The notes below the pieces were generated by a model that saw only the letters and a program-made list of their open reading frames with translations, was not told the origin of the DNA and searched no databases. A stretch of DNA of 64,000 nucleotides. It comes from Aralia elata. Lineage: Eukaryota; Streptophyta; Magnoliopsida; Apiales; Araliaceae. Made by a program: the position numbers and the translations under genes. Positions 48,434 to 60,149 of this stretch are shown piece by piece. Each line of letters starts with the position of its first letter. Within the stretch, counting starts at the first letter, position 1. Where the stretch lies: positions 27,961,506 to 28,025,505 of the forward strand of contig CM068379.1 of NCBI GenBank assembly GCA_034770075.1, written 5' to 3'.

Positions 48434-49035
48434 TAATAATTAGTATTTAATTTGATCTATATATAAAATTGGGGTAACGTCTTAGTCCCCAAACTATAAC
48501 TATTTTTGACGTTTAGTCCCCAAACTATTTTTTTCGCGAATTTCGTCCTTTGATTTTATTATTTTTATAATATTTGTCCAATCTTAAAAAAATAGGACAA
48601 TTTAAGGGTATTAAATAGGAAAAACTACTATACATTGAGGATAAAACGTGAACACTATATACAGTTTTGGGACTAAATGTACAATTTTGGGATTAAACTT
48701 GAAAAAAATACGATATTTTAAAGACTAACATGAAAGAAACATATAATTTAAGAATGAAATATATTTTAATGAAATATATAAAAAAAATAATTAAAAAATT
48801 AAACGTGAAAAGCAGCTATATAATTTTAAGACTAATGAAGATGTCTCTATAAAATTTAAATGTCACTTTTCAAACTAGCCGGTGCCTTATTCAACACACG
48901 TCATGACAAGAATACCCATGCTCTTTTCATAAAATATCTGACCTACCCACAAGCACCATTAACTAGTTGTTCAGCTCAACTGCAGAAACCGCCTTTCTCT
49001 ATTTCCTCAGTTCAATTCAACTTCTTGGCGCAGCG
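48434..49035 (+). other. Upstream region of the helicase-like gene
   Basis: It contains two TAGTCCCCAAACTAT-type repeats at 48485-48530, common in plant dispersed repeats, and no gene of its own. The last 150 bases probably hold promoter and 5' untranslated sequence; no firm TATA box was chosen. Confidence 0.5.
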
Positions 49036-52000
49036 ATGGGCAAAAGCGACGATTCAATAAGGAGAAGGAAGAACAAATCGAACCGAAAGAAAGAGAATGA
49101 GTCCTTGAAAGTCTCCACCCGGGTTGCTTCCATTATCGCCGCAAAGAAGCGTAGAAAGACCGGAAAACGTAGCATGTGCCAGGTATATTTACATTTTCAT
49201 TTTAAATTCGTTTTAAAATTAGAGATACATTTACATTTCTGCTTTAGAACTATAAACTATAAAGGGACATTAATTTTGGAAAATGATTTTTTTTTCTATT
49301 TTTTTTTTATTTTTTTATAGAGAATGAATCTTTAATTCTGGAACGGAGGGAGTATGTGAGCTTGTGAATTTAATGGGATTTAAAGAGAAGATTATTGGGT
49401 TTTTGTAAAATTACGGCATTTTATAGATTTTGTTATTTAGCAACACATAATCAGTTGTTAAAATTCAATAATTTTGAGGCTGTTGACAGTTTGTGTAAAT
49501 ATGTGAACTGTGAGATTGATGTTGAGAGTTTGAGTGATTTGAGGCGTAGCAGTGCTTTGATGTAATTGGGTTCTACTTTAGAAAAAAAAAAGAAGGATTG
49601 TTGTTGTCAATTTTTCTCAAGATTTTTTGTCTAGCAGCACATAAAGTTGGGTGTAGTCTTATTTATGGATTTTTAATGCATTGTGCTGTTAAAAGTTAAA
49701 TTTTGTAGTTTATTCATTTATGGTATGCTGATGATGAAACAGTGATCTGGGTTTTGGTATATGTTATTTGTTTATCACTAACAAATAAGATTACTTTTGG
49801 CACTACTTATCAAGACTTGTTGTTTAGTAACACATTTAATGGCATAAAGATTACTTTTGTGCTGTTTGAAGTAGAAGTTTGAGGAACAATGAATTTAAGT
49901 CAATTTATTTTTTGTGATTATGCACGGATAGTACTCTTGAAAGTGAAAATTTGTTGTTATTTTAAGATCCCTGATACAAATTATAATCTAGAATCTATAG
50001 TGTTTACATGCTTTGGTTTTGGATTATCTATTTCCATGGGCTGATTAATGATGAAAAATAATGTAATCCTTAGCCCCATTGAAATTTTGATTAAATTGAG
50101 CTTTGGAGTATGTAATTTTCATCAAGAAACAAGAATTGTTGCCCAAGAATCTAGAAATCTAGATAGAGCAGTCTCTATGAGATATGTATTTACAAGTTAT
50201 GAATTGCGTCTTTTAGATTCGTGGTTCACTCATAAGAATGTTTTCATTGGTTTATGATTTGTGTTACTTTTCTTGGTAGTATCGTGTAAATGTTAAAAAT
50301 GCAATTCCTTCATTAAGAAAATTCTATTTGTACCATGTTATAATCTATATAAACAGAACACTTGCTCCACTCCACATTTCAAATGTCGAATAAATGAAGT
50401 ATAACCTTGGGAGATGAATTTCCAAGGACTTGCATGAGTAACATAAATCCTAGCATTCCACCCATTCAAATGCATGCCGAATTTGCTCCTAATAACCTTA
50501 TGCCAAATGGAATGAGGTTCCAAAGGAAATCTCCAAAGCCATTTACCAACCGGAGCAACATTCTTGAGGACCAAATTACCCAGTCCCAAACCCTCCTCTT
50601 GTTTAGAAAGACACACTTTTTTCCACCCAACCAAATGATCCTTCCTCTCATCACCAGCTCCCAACCAAAGAAAATCTCTCATTAACTTTTCTAGTGTGTT
50701 AGCTACACCAACTAGGATCCTAAAAAGAGAAAGATAATATAGGGGTATACTAGACAAGCAAGCCTGAATCAAAGTAATCCTACCCCCCAAAGTCAAAATC
50801 AAAGTTGATGTGATTCATTTATTTTTTGAAAACAATAAATCTTGTGATTAAAAGTTCTTTTTAGATAGTTTACGATTTTCGTAATTGTATTGCGTAAAAC
50901 TAAATGGATTCAATTCAATTTTGAATTTAAAAATATCTCAAATTGATTTCAAAAATTTAAATCTTGAACCTATATTTTTAAACGGAGGCAGTATTTACTT
51001 CATGAGTTTAAAAATGGCTTGTGCGACTGTGTGAGACTGTAGTTCTTATTATGCCTGTTTCTTTCTGTTTTTGTTGAAGCATCTGTAACGATTTTTGATC
51101 GTTACTTTTAAAATCTAATTCTGATTCAATTAGATTACAGAAATAATACGCAAAGTTGCAGGTCTTCTATTCTTTGGTTAGTAAGTATGAGTTCGTCCAA
51201 TTTTCTTATCATCTATTTCTATTATGTCTCTACAGGGAATGTGTTATAGCCTTCCTACTCCAGAGGATCCCTTCAATGACAGAACTGTGAATGTGGATTT
51301 TAAGAAAAAAGAGTCGAAGAAATCTAGGCCTTCTAAAACCGATCAAAGAATGTCTGCCAATAGAAATAGTGTTGCATCAAAGAAAGGAACTGCTGATAGG
51401 GTTCAAGTAAACTTAGACCATGAAGATCATAAAATGGTGAAGTTCATGAATGAGAACAATGAGCAGCAGATGATTGATGGTGTACAACAGAAGAAGCCCA
51501 TAAAGCTCACAAAAGCAAAGATCCCGCTGATGAATAGTGATGCTATCCATGTGAAAACTGGACATTCATTTGAAACCCAAGATTGTCCATCTAAATTTCT
51601 AATCCTATGCTTGAATTCAATACAGAATGCACTGCGTCACGATGAAACCTTTAGTAATGATGAGGACAAACCTTTTTTTGTTGACACATGGGGGGTTGAC
51701 TTTTGGAAATGCTATTCAATTGGGAAAGATATGTTAGACACAAGTGGAACTTGTTCTACCACAAAGCAGATTGCTTGGATAACTTCAACAGCTGCTGATA
51801 CCATTGCAAGAAAGGAGAAAGAAGGGGTATCATTTACCAGTCCATTCCTTTTGTTCCTTGTTCCATCCCAAGAGAAAGCCACAATGGTTCGTAGATGTTT
51901 GTTCTTCTTGATTTCTCAACTGTTTTGTTGTTTTTGACATTTTGCATGACCTATGAATCCCTTTCACTCATAAAATGTTTCATCTTATGGCTGCTTTTGA

Positions 52001-54484
52001 ACTTCATGCGTGATACCATTCATTTGGGGCACTGGTAGCTATCATCTTCCTTTTTTTTTCTTTTTCCTTTTTAATGTTTGCCAAATAAATTTGACGGTAC
52101 TTAACATACTGCACATCAAGTATTCCAATGATGGAGTCTCTAGATTCCTGTTAAATCCTACTTGCTTTCTGCGTAGTTAAGATGATGTGAATCATGCAAA
52201 ACAGAGCGTTCCCCTTGTCATTTTGGGAAAACATTGCTTATATTTACATATTAAATACTGGAAAATTGAAATTATAGATTAGATGGAAACTTTGATGGAA
52301 TGATTTTGTACATTAGATGCCTTATTGAATCATTATCTTCAATTATTATCAGGTACGCTCCGTGTGCAAACCTTTAAAGGCTCTTTGGATACATACAGTG
52401 AGTCTGCATCCCGGTGCTTCCTTAGAACATCAAATTCATGGGTACTACTAGAATCTATTTTGCTTCTCCTGGTTATTTTTATGTTGATGTAAATATTGGC
52501 ATGACAAAAGTTGGTTGTTAGTTTTTATACCAAACCTTGAAATTTATATGACTGTAAAAGAAATTGTCATATTGATTAGGTCTTTGCTATTCTTGACACA
52601 AAGCAGCACACACAAAAAAAATTATTTAGTGTTTGAAAATGTTGTGCATAGGCTTGACCCACAAGCAAATGGCACGGCCTCAGTGAATATGATTAACTTC
52701 ACGTAACGGTTGATAAAACCGCAATGGCGTGCCCTTGTTCTTTGAGTGGATTGTCTTTGGTCTAAGCTTTTGGTAGCCAGCACAAATACTGGACAGAAAT
52801 CATGCCAATATGTATTCTTTTCATCAATCACTTGCTTGACCATTCGCTTGCTGAGATTTTTTTTTCTCTTTGTCCCGTTTTGCGTGTCATATTTAGAAAA
52901 TGCAAGTGGTACATATTTTAGTCATAGTTGTCACGGCGTCACGGCGAGACGCGACGGTAGTTGACCGCCAGGATGCCTAGGCGATAAGGCGCCCGCCATG
53001 GCGTCCATATGGCAACAAGTCGTTGACAATGTACAATTTATATATTATTTGTTTTATTTCAAAAGCATATTCGACAAAAAAAATTTATATACATTAAAAC
53101 TCAAAACATAATAACTAACACTATGTAATACAATTAAAAACACAATTATATATGAATACTTCACAATTAAAATTCAAAAATAAAGCACATGATATTGAAA
53201 ACTAGTAGAACAAGTTAACAAACACTACGTAGAGAATAAAAGATAACTAAGTCAACAATCATCACATATTACAAGTCTAATAAATAATAAAAATTACACA
53301 ATATAGCTAGTACATGAGTTATGATGAGTCATGGGTACACAATGACTTAATTACTGGACTTAGGCCAGCTACCAAGGGGTAAGCCTTGGCGGCTCGGCGT
53401 CCAAGGCGTTGCCTTATTCTTCTCTAGCGCCAGGACGCCTAGATGACGCCATGGCGACGCCATGACAACTATGATTTTAGTACATGCTGATTACATAATT
53501 AGCTATTATAAGTCTAATACTCCCTCTGTCCCATATTGAGTGTCCTAGTAATTTTGGGAACTCCAAAATGAGAGTCCAACTTCAAAATCAATTACCAAAT
53601 ATCACTAAATTTAAGTAGCTTTTGATTTTGGTCATTATATATGTTAAAGTTAAACTTTCTTCCTTAAAAATGTATTAAAATGTCTCTCAGTTGGCAATGA
53701 GGATATTTCTTTTATCTTCAAAAATGTGATTTATAAAAAATTACAACTTTAAAGAAGTATAAAAAAAATCTGATCTCTAACTTTGTCATCTTTGCGTCTT
53801 AAATTATAAGATACAGGGAGCATTTGTATTGGTACCATTTTACAAAATCCATTGGGTGATCTTGAGAAAGTATCTAACATTTGTTTACGATGCACGATTC
53901 AGCATAATCTCCAACTGCGTCATCCACATGTATAAAAGTATTTGTTTGCATTTTTTTCAAGACAAAACAGAAAATGAGATGAAATATCCACGTGTATAAA
54001 AATATTTGTTGGTTGCATTTTTTTTAAAACGAAACAGAAAATGAGATGAATGGACTAATGGAGTATCACTTCCTGGATGTGTTTAAGTGATTTTTAAAAA
54101 AAAAATCATTTAGATGATCTAGGGAAAGTATCTACCATTGTTTATGGTACATGACTAAGACATACCCTTGGCCGTCTGACTATCATAGTAGTGGGCAGTG
54201 TGTTACACTATCTTTCAGTCCATGTAATAAAGTATGTCCCTTCACATTTGCACTAGTTTATACACTACCTATGAATATCTTATATTCACTATGTGCCTTT
54301 GGTGCATCTTTTGTTCCTTCTTTTTTATTCTTCATTTTGTTATTATTTTCTTGTTTGCTTATCTAAACCCTTGTTTAATTTTAGACTAAAAAGTTGTGAG
54401 CCAGAGTTCCTTGTGTCGACACCTGATAGACTTCTGAAGCTTCTATCCCTGAAGGCTGTTGATATATCTGGGGTGTCATTATTG
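49036..54484 (+). CDS. DEAD-box-helicase-like gene, 5' exons only
   Basis: Four exons fit one frame: 49036-49182 (49 codons, MGKSDDSIRRRKNKS, very basic, likely nuclear or nucleolar), 51236-51886 (217 codons, GMCYSLPTPEDPFNDR onward), 52353-52441 and 54385-54484. Splice sites are CAG|GTATAT, CTACAG|GG, ATG|GTTCGT, TATCAG|GT, ATGG|GTACTA, TTTTAG|AC and TTG|GTATTT, and all junctions keep the frame. Residues PSQEKATMVRSVCKPLKA and VSTPDRLLKLL look like the Ia and Ib regions of an SF2 RNA helicase; a plant helicase-like family with a PTPEDPFNDR segment is known to me. The GK(T/S), DEAD, SAT and HRxGR motifs are not seen. No further exon was found before the reverse-strand fragment at 56.7 kb, so the gene is probably truncated, or interrupted by an unrecognised rearrangement. 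The introns hold MITEs, a LINE piece and a hAT-like element. Confidence 0.6.
49183..49356. mobile_element. Possible MITE remnant in intron 1
   Basis: Ends with GGAACGGAGGGAGTA, the inverted CTCCCTCCGTTCC terminus of Stowaway-like MITEs. The body shares ATGAATCTTTAATT-like sequence with 56340-56395. The left end is unclear. Confidence 0.4.
49357..50337 (+). other. Intron 1 sequence of the helicase-like gene
   Basis: AT-rich intron with no gene or recognised repeat. Confidence 0.5.
50338..50802 (-). pseudogene. L1-type LINE fragment: post-RT zinc-finger region
   Basis: An open stretch of 154 codons reads GGRITLIQACLSSIPLYYLS, then LEKLMRDFLWLGAGDERKDH, LVGWKKVCLSKQEEGLGLGN and GKWLWRFPLEP, the conserved thumb and zinc-binding (zf-RVT) region that follows reverse transcriptase in plant L1 LINEs. 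The fragment lacks the RT catalytic core and the endonuclease. It lies in intron 1 of the helicase-like gene in the opposite direction, and its upstream side abuts a MITE remnant at 50808. Confidence 0.85.
50808..50996. mobile_element. MITE remnant, same family as 55865-56120
   Basis: It shares TTTTTGAAAACAATAAATCT, TTTAGATAGTTTA and the end ..AACGGAGGCAGTAT with the full copy at 55865-56120. The left third is missing. Confidence 0.65.
52923..53473. mobile_element. hAT-like non-autonomous element (551 bp) in intron 3
   Basis: Terminal inverted repeats CATAGTTGTCACGGCGTC / GACGCCATGACAACTATG are flanked by a perfect 8-bp duplication ATTTTAGT (52915-52922 and 53474-53481). Eight-base duplications mark the hAT superfamily. 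CG-rich ends enclose an AT-rich body without a transposase. Confidence 0.9.
53519..53825. mobile_element. MITE, Stowaway-like (about 300 bp)
   Basis: Left end TACTCCCTCTGTCCCATATT; right end ..TAAGATACAGGGAGCA. The ends are only partly complementary, so this copy is old. It lies in intron 3 of the helicase-like gene. Confidence 0.6.
53845..54165. repeat. Degenerate duplications in intron 3
   Basis: Two neighbouring copies of a roughly 60-bp unit (CACATGTATAAAAGTATTTG .. CAGAAAATGAGATGAA) lie at about 53927-54050. They are flanked by two copies of a GATCTTGAGAAAGTATCTA-type unit at 53861 and 54117. Confidence 0.7.
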
Positions 54485-54575
54485 GTATTTTTTTAACCTT
54501 CTTGTCCAATTAATTACTTTATAATCTCTAATATATTGTATTTATTTACAGTTGTTAATCCCCATGTTTTATATA

Positions 54576-55769
54576 CATGCTTATCAAGTCGTCGCCTAGG
54601 CGTCAAGGCGGATAAAATTACTAAGGCGTCTGGGCGACTTGATGGCTAAGTAGAAAGTCGAGCGCCTAGCTAGAAAAGGTGACGACTTGGGCGACTTTGT
54701 AGCGACTTGATTTCAGATCGGCCGACTTGGACATTACGGGTTTTGTTTGACCCGAACTTAACTGGCTTAAAAAAAAAATCTGGCAGCTAAAAAGTAAAAC
54801 CTAATCGATCGATCAATCGCAAGATTCGCAAAGCAGACTACAGAGAGGGAGAGCATCAGAGCAAGCGACCTACCACTTACTAGCGTCGACTCGATCCGGC
54901 AGCTCGCGACGACTTCGGCCTCTTCTCAGGCAGCTCGCGACCTCCGATATGCTTCTCTACTCTTCTTCTTCTCTTCTTCTACTTCTACTCCTCTTCTTTT
55001 TCTCTTCTTCGGCCTTTTTTTTTCTTTCTTTTATCCAGACTTCTGCCGGTATGACTGCTCTGCTGCTCTGCTTTCTCCTTTTTTTTTGGGTATTCTGACC
55101 TCTGTTTCGGGTATTCTGATTTCTTCTAATTTTTTTTATATGATATGGTATGAGTGTATGACTGTATTATATGATTTGACCATGGTCACGTGGCAGTGGT
55201 TCTACTACTAGTCTACTAGTATAATATATATTGGGCTGCTCACTTATTACCTTGAAGTTGAGATATATTAATTTTCACAACACACATCCATAAAACAAAA
55301 ATCATGAGCATGATGGACCACTGGATATAATAAACCCATATACCACAACTACTTTGTTGAGTAGTAAGTAATTGAGATTATAAGAATAAAGGTTTTTTTA
55401 AACTTAAGAAACTAAACATAAATTTAAAAATTATATTGAATTAAACTAAATATTACAAATGTATCACCATTTATATAATTTGAAGTTGGTACAAGTTCAA
55501 AAAATTACAATAATAGTAAAATTATCATTTTGACTTGATCTTGTTTGCTTTTTGTTGTGACTTGATATGCTACGACTTGTATAAATAAGGTAAATCATTA
55601 AAAATACAAATATATAAGTATTCATATAAAATATATATAATTTTATACGTATAAAATTTACATTATTAACGACTTTTCGCCTTGTGGACGACTAGTCGGG
55701 TGCCTTGTTGCCTAAGCGCTTAAGCTCTCGGTTGTCGCCTCGCCTCTACTTGGCGCCTTGATAACTATG
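54576..55769. mobile_element. hAT-like non-autonomous element (1194 bp)
   Basis: Imperfect terminal inverted repeats (CATGCTTATCAAGTCGTCGC / GGCGCCTTGATAACTATG) are flanked by a perfect 8-bp duplication TTTATATA (54568-54575 and 55770-55777). The ends resemble those of the element at 52923 and suggest a related family. The left half contains a C/T-rich tract (54950-55060) and no transposase frame. It lies just downstream of the last recognised helicase exon. Confidence 0.88.
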
Positions 55770-55864
55770 TTTATATATGACATCAAAATTCTTTATCATT
55801 AAATAATAAAAGGCAATAGTAGTATAGTAGATGTTCTTGCTTGAATATTAGGTGTTCTGATATA

Positions 55865-56120
55865 TTCCATCCGTTCTAAAATACAGGATCAAGTTTGACT
55901 TTTCAAAGTCAATTTGAGATATTTTCGAATTCAAAATTGATTTGATTTATTTAACTTTTGAAAACAATAAATCTTTTAATTAGAGTACTATTTAGATAGT
56001 TTATAATTTTCATAATTTTATAGTCTATAACTAAACTAATTCATATCAATTTTGAGTTTGAAAGTATCTGAAATTGACTTCAAAAAGTCAATATTGATCC
56101 TATATGTTGGAACGGTGCGG
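55865..56120. mobile_element. MITE (256 bp), Stowaway-like
   Basis: The ends TTCCATCCGTTCTAAAATAC and ..TATATGTTGGAACGGTGCGG form inverted repeats, with TA on both sides. Its internal sequence recurs at 50808-50996. Confidence 0.75.
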
Positions 56121-56154
56121 TATTTCTTATTCCTTATTTCCCTCTTTCTAAGTA

Positions 56155-56408
56155 CTCATTCCGTTCCAAAATCAGAGATGCATTTCTAAAACGACCTTTT
56201 AAGGAGAACTTTACTTTTCCAAACATATCCCTGGCATTTGGTAGAAATATAGTTGTGGTGGCATGGTAGTATTTAATCTACCGAGTACGGTATTATAGGA
56301 AGTTAGGAACTTCATGTGACTTTATAATCTAAAATTAAAAATGTCTCTAATTTTGGAATGAACTAAAAAGGAAAATGTATCTTTAATTTTGAAGCAATGG
56401 GAATATTG
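56155..56408. mobile_element. Possible MITE
   Basis: ACTCATTCCGTTCCAAAATC at the left and TTTTGAAGCAATGGGAATAT at the right are weak inverted ends; TGTCTCTAATTTTGG near 56345 repeats the left end inverted. Confidence 0.45.
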
Positions 56409-56714
56409 TATAGAAGAACCTAAAGTAATGCAATCCAAACCTAAACATACATCCAATGGTAGAGCCCTTAGCACTCACCAATGCAATCCAAACCTAAAGT
56501 ACTCTAGCCATTTAGGGCAGTGGTTCCCACCACGGAAAGAAAGACGCTTTTAAAATAAAAATGTTACGTAGCTAACAGAAGTTGTCTAATTTACCTAGAC
56601 AATGAAGGGTTGTACAGTACAATCCTGTAGAATTTTGTCTAGGTGAACTAGATAACTTTTGTCTAGTTACCTATTATTACTCGTGAAATTTTCACAGTAT
56701 ATTAATCATATCCC
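56409..56714. other. Spacer without a recognised gene
   Basis: It contains two CCAATG(C)AATCCAAACCTAAA repeats (56425-56500) and an imperfect inverted TTGTCTA..CTAGACAA pair (56582-56665). Nothing else is recognised. Confidence 0.5.
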
Positions 56715-56815
56715 TTACCTACAAGAAACCGCCGCCAATGCTGTTTGGAATCCAGATTTCTCATATAAATCCCCATAGGTAGCAAGATCTTCCTTAGTTA
56801 ACCAAGATGGAAGAG

Positions 56816-58593
56816 TGATGTAAGACAAGGTGGGAAGAAGGAATAAAAATACATATCCCCGCAGAGAATCGGTAAAGAAACACACACAAAAGCACACAGC
56901 TTTAATCTCAAATCAATTCTTTCAATAATCTCCTAAATAATGAAGTATTACAATGCTTAAATAGAAAACTCAATACTTGGGGACTAAGTAAAAACCCTAA
57001 TTCAAAAAAGAAACAATCTCTTAACTAAAATCTACTACTACAATAAAACTCTCCTAATTAAAATCTATTACCATAATTAAAAATTTCCTAATTAAAATCT
57101 ACTACTATAATTAAAACTTTTAGAATATCCTACTTAAATAATTACATTAATAATCCAACATTTATCTCTAAATAACAATACAAAATTAATAATAAACTTC
57201 TTGAATTTCTTCTTTCGTATCGCATCATTCTCCTCGCCTTGTCCTCAAGTTTTGAAATATCGAAGTATAATAAACCATAGTCTGGGAGATGCATGCCAAC
57301 AAAACATGCGCATCCGACATCCGATGTTTCTTGAGCACAAATTTCGGGAATAGCGTTGACACAAGTAAGGAACTAGATGTAGATTTGGACTCGAATATGG
57401 AATTTGGCATAAGAAAGTCAACATGTTCTACCTCAATTGTGTCGTTCTTTTTGAGTGCAACTTCTTGGTCAACTTGGTTCACCTCTTGCACTGCACTTCC
57501 TTTAATGCAAACCTCCTTGGAATCTTCAATGGATACAACAACCTCAACTTTAGCCCCTTTAAGATTCTCACTAGTCTCGACGTGTCGAAGTTCTTGTTCT
57601 TGAAGAGTCTCACTGCCTCCTTGTATTTTACTTGTAGAATCTAACATCACACTTTTAACTTTTGTGTTGATTCCTTGACCACATGTTGGAATTGCGGTGA
57701 TGAACTTTGAAATGTTAACCTGATAGAAGTGCGGCAATGGATTCTTCAATTCTTCTAATACGTTTTTATTTTTGCCCGACCAACACGTTTTTTTTTGGCT
57801 CTAGGGGCTTAGGTGCAAAAAGTATAAAGAAACAGGGACTGATTTGAACTTTCCTGAAATTTCAGGGGCTGAATTGAAAGTTTCAGAAACTTGGGGGTAC
57901 TAAACTGTAATTTGGCAGAAGAAACACCATAACTTTGACGAACAGTGTCGCGCACTGTAGCGATGAACAGTAACGTTGAACTTTTTTTATTTTTTAATTT
58001 TTTTTCTTTGGGATAGATGGAGATTACGACGACGACGATTCCTGCTGCAGTCGTGCTTTCGTCTCGGAAAATAGTTGTCGATTCTCTAGCGAATTTCGTC
58101 AATTTGATGGAGGCCAGAAAAATAAGGGTAGGAAGGAATTGGGTGAAATTAAAATATATTAGTAATTTTGGCTCTTGATACCATTATGATGTAGGACGGG
58201 GTAGAAAGAAGGAATAAGAGTACCTATCCCCACAACTCGGTAAAGAAACACACACAAAAGTACACAACGTTAATCTCAAATCAATTCATTCAATAATCTC
58301 CGAAATAATGAAGTATAAAAATGCTTAAATAAAAAACCTAATACTTGGGGACCAAGTAAAAATCCTAATTCAAAAAGGAAACAATCTCCTAACTAAAATC
58401 TACTATTATAATAAAACTCCTAATTAAAATCTACTACCATAATTAAAAATTTCTTAATTAAAATCTACTACTATAATTAAAACTTTTAGAATATCCTGCT
58501 AAAATAATTACATTAATAATCCAACATTTATCTCTAAATAACAATACAAAATTAATAATAAACTTTTTGAATTTCTTCTTCCGTATCATATCA
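56816..58593 (-). mobile_element. Short non-autonomous LTR retrotransposon (1778 bp, TRIM/small LARD type)
   Basis: Direct repeats at 56816-57227 (412 bp) and 58187-58593 (407 bp) are bounded by TGATG..CATCA-type ends and flanked by a perfect AAGAG duplication (56811-56815, 58594-58598). On the minus strand the 5' LTR is followed after three bases by the primer site TGGTATCAAGAGCC (tRNA-Met type, 58170-58183), and the 3' LTR is preceded by the purine tract AGGACAAGGCGAGGAGAA. The LTRs differ at many positions, so it is older than Tat-2. It has no gag, RT or integrase. Confidence 0.9.
57225..57749 (-). CDS. Open frame of the short LTR element, function unknown
   Basis: The frame has 174 codons, from MKNPLPHFYQVNISKFITAI to QNLRTRRGE. 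The last residues are encoded by the polypurine tract and the stop TGA is the first three bases of the 3' LTR. The same habit, a reading frame ending at or in the LTR, is seen in gypsy pol ends such as ..LRTR.GE. The body is acidic and rich in V, E, K and S, with no domain I recognise. It may be a relic of a captured or degenerate gag-like frame. The remaining internal part (57750-58169) holds no gene. Confidence 0.4.
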   Translation of the reverse strand: MKNPLPHFYQVNISKFITAIPTCGQGINTKVKSVMLDSTSKIQGGSETLQEQELRHVETSENLKGAKVEVVVSIEDSKEVCIKGSAVQEVNQVDQEVALKKNDTIEVEHVDFLMPNSIFESKSTSSSLLVSTLFPKFVLKKHRMSDAHVLLACISQTMVYYTSIFQNLRTRRGE

Positions 58594-58671
58594 AAGAGGT
58601 GTTGATGGTTCCTCCAAATCCATAATCTATTGGTTTTCCTAGAGCATTGTATAGATGTTGTGGATGACAAT

Positions 58672-58964
58672 CTGTTGTTATATTCTAATTTATTATGTTA
58701 CTGGATTGTTGACCTGTAATCTATATCAGGATTATAGGATTGATCAAAGGAATTAGTTTTGATTAGCTTGATTGTAGGGAGCTGCTGTAATTAGTCTGAT
58801 TGTAGACAATTACTATAATTAGCTTGTTTGAAGGATTCTTGTTGTAGTTAGCTTGATCATAGGGATCTTGCTGTAATTATTTCAATCCTTATGTTGGTAT
58901 AAATTCAGATTGTATAGTCATCACAGACTATCAATCATTCCCCAATTCTTCTATCTTTTCAACA
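58672..58964 (+). repeat. 5' LTR of a second copia element (start approximate)
   Basis: Ends ATCTTTTCAACA directly before a tRNA-Met primer site. The start is placed at TGTTGTTATATTC but could be at 58654 (TGTTGTGGATG). It contains three TAGCTTGAT(T)-type repeats and a TATA-like GGTATAAATTC near 58894. No partner LTR is in the window. Confidence 0.6.
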
Positions 58965-58976
58965 TGGTATCAGAGC
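58965..58976 (+). other. tRNA-Met primer-binding site of the second copia element
   Basis: TGGTATCAGAGC follows the LTR with no gap. It is the standard plant copia primer site. Confidence 0.9.
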
Positions 58977-60149
58977 TTAGATCGACTCTGGTCTAAACTA
59001 TTCTACATCTTCATCTTTTGCTTCTGCTACTTCACCTATAACCACTTGCCTCGCCTATAGGTGGTAGGGTGGGTGGTACCGCTCATATTGCGACCAATCT
59101 TCCTAACCGCGCGCAGGCCGGGCTTAGAGTGCGTGAAACTCATTACTACCTCGTAAGGGCGTTGAGACCATAGCATGTTACATGAAAGCACCGCTTTTTC
59201 AACCAAAGCTTAAAGTAATCCTCGGGAAATGTTGGAATTAGATCTCGAGTAATTTTTTTTTACATTTTTGCCATGCAAACAAATTTTTTTTTGTACTTTT
59301 TGTTACCGTTCTTCTATAAAATAAAAACTCGAACTCGAAGGAAAGATCAGAGAGCTTCCCATTCCGGAAATCAAGAAAGATGAACTGCTAGAAAGCCTCC
59401 TGGCTGTCTTTGCACCCCTACCTCCTTTATCACTGAGCGGTCATTTAGGGGCCTCAGCTGGTGATTCGGGCTGTTTCCCTCTCGACGGTGAAGTCAGTTG
59501 AAAGAAGAGTCAAAAATCTTCTAGAAGTGAGCGAGAAGCAAGAACAGTGGGATGAGAGGTGCAAAGCAACTCGACCAACTGCTTCAGGTAGCTTGCTGCT
59601 TGCTGTCTACTTCGCGAGCCTTCACTACCCAGATTGCCCTAATACTTAAGTCAGGCTAAAAGGGAGATATGGTCTAGAATAGGTATGGGTAGGACTTGGA
59701 TGCAGACCATATTGACTTTTATCTTCTATAGGCTCGACCTTAACTTATAAACTCCCTCGCCCCGATTCCCTCGAAAACTTGGTCTGCCAAGTCGATTGAA
59801 ATAACTGACGAAAGTCTGGGAAATGAGCCTCTCCTTCAGGATTCGGCGGAAGCGTACTTAAAATCCTAGCTTTTGTATGTGTGAACTCTTCTCCTTGCTT
59901 TTTCATACGCTTCTTGCTGGAGAAGGCCCTATGGAGTAAAAGGAAGTGCATGAATGTTGTGTTGTATGACCGAACTCGAACTCGCGGGAGTCGATCATAT
60001 ATATATATATATATATAATACGCAAATTTGCTTTTGACCTTATATGGTTTTCTTTTTACTCATTATGTAAGACTTTCACGAATTTTTAAAAAAACGAAAG
60101 AAAGCATATGCTTGGAGAGATGAATTGATCGATTTATCGGATCCTAGGT

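Larger units (their letters stand above)
56715..58650 (-). pseudogene. Epoxide-hydrolase-like exon fragment, split by a short LTR element
   Basis: Removing the LTR element (56816-58593) and one AAGAG copy joins two pieces (58650 to 58594 and 56815 to about 56719). The joined reading PSTPLPSWLTKEDLATYGDL, then YEKSGFQTALAAV, is like the stretch of soluble plant epoxide hydrolases (alpha/beta-hydrolase fold) that follows the lid (LPSWL.EEDL..Y...YEKSGF). It ends at a plausible splice donor, GTAG|GTAAGG. Only this one exon piece is seen: the catalytic D, D and H are not in the window and upstream codons are interrupted. It is probably a gene relic. Confidence 0.65.

Noticed and set aside
54151..54366. 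Possible extra helicase exon upstream of 54385
   Set aside because: It does not continue the helicase frame and has no matching splice sites; the exon 3 to exon 4 join already gives a continuous conserved stretch.
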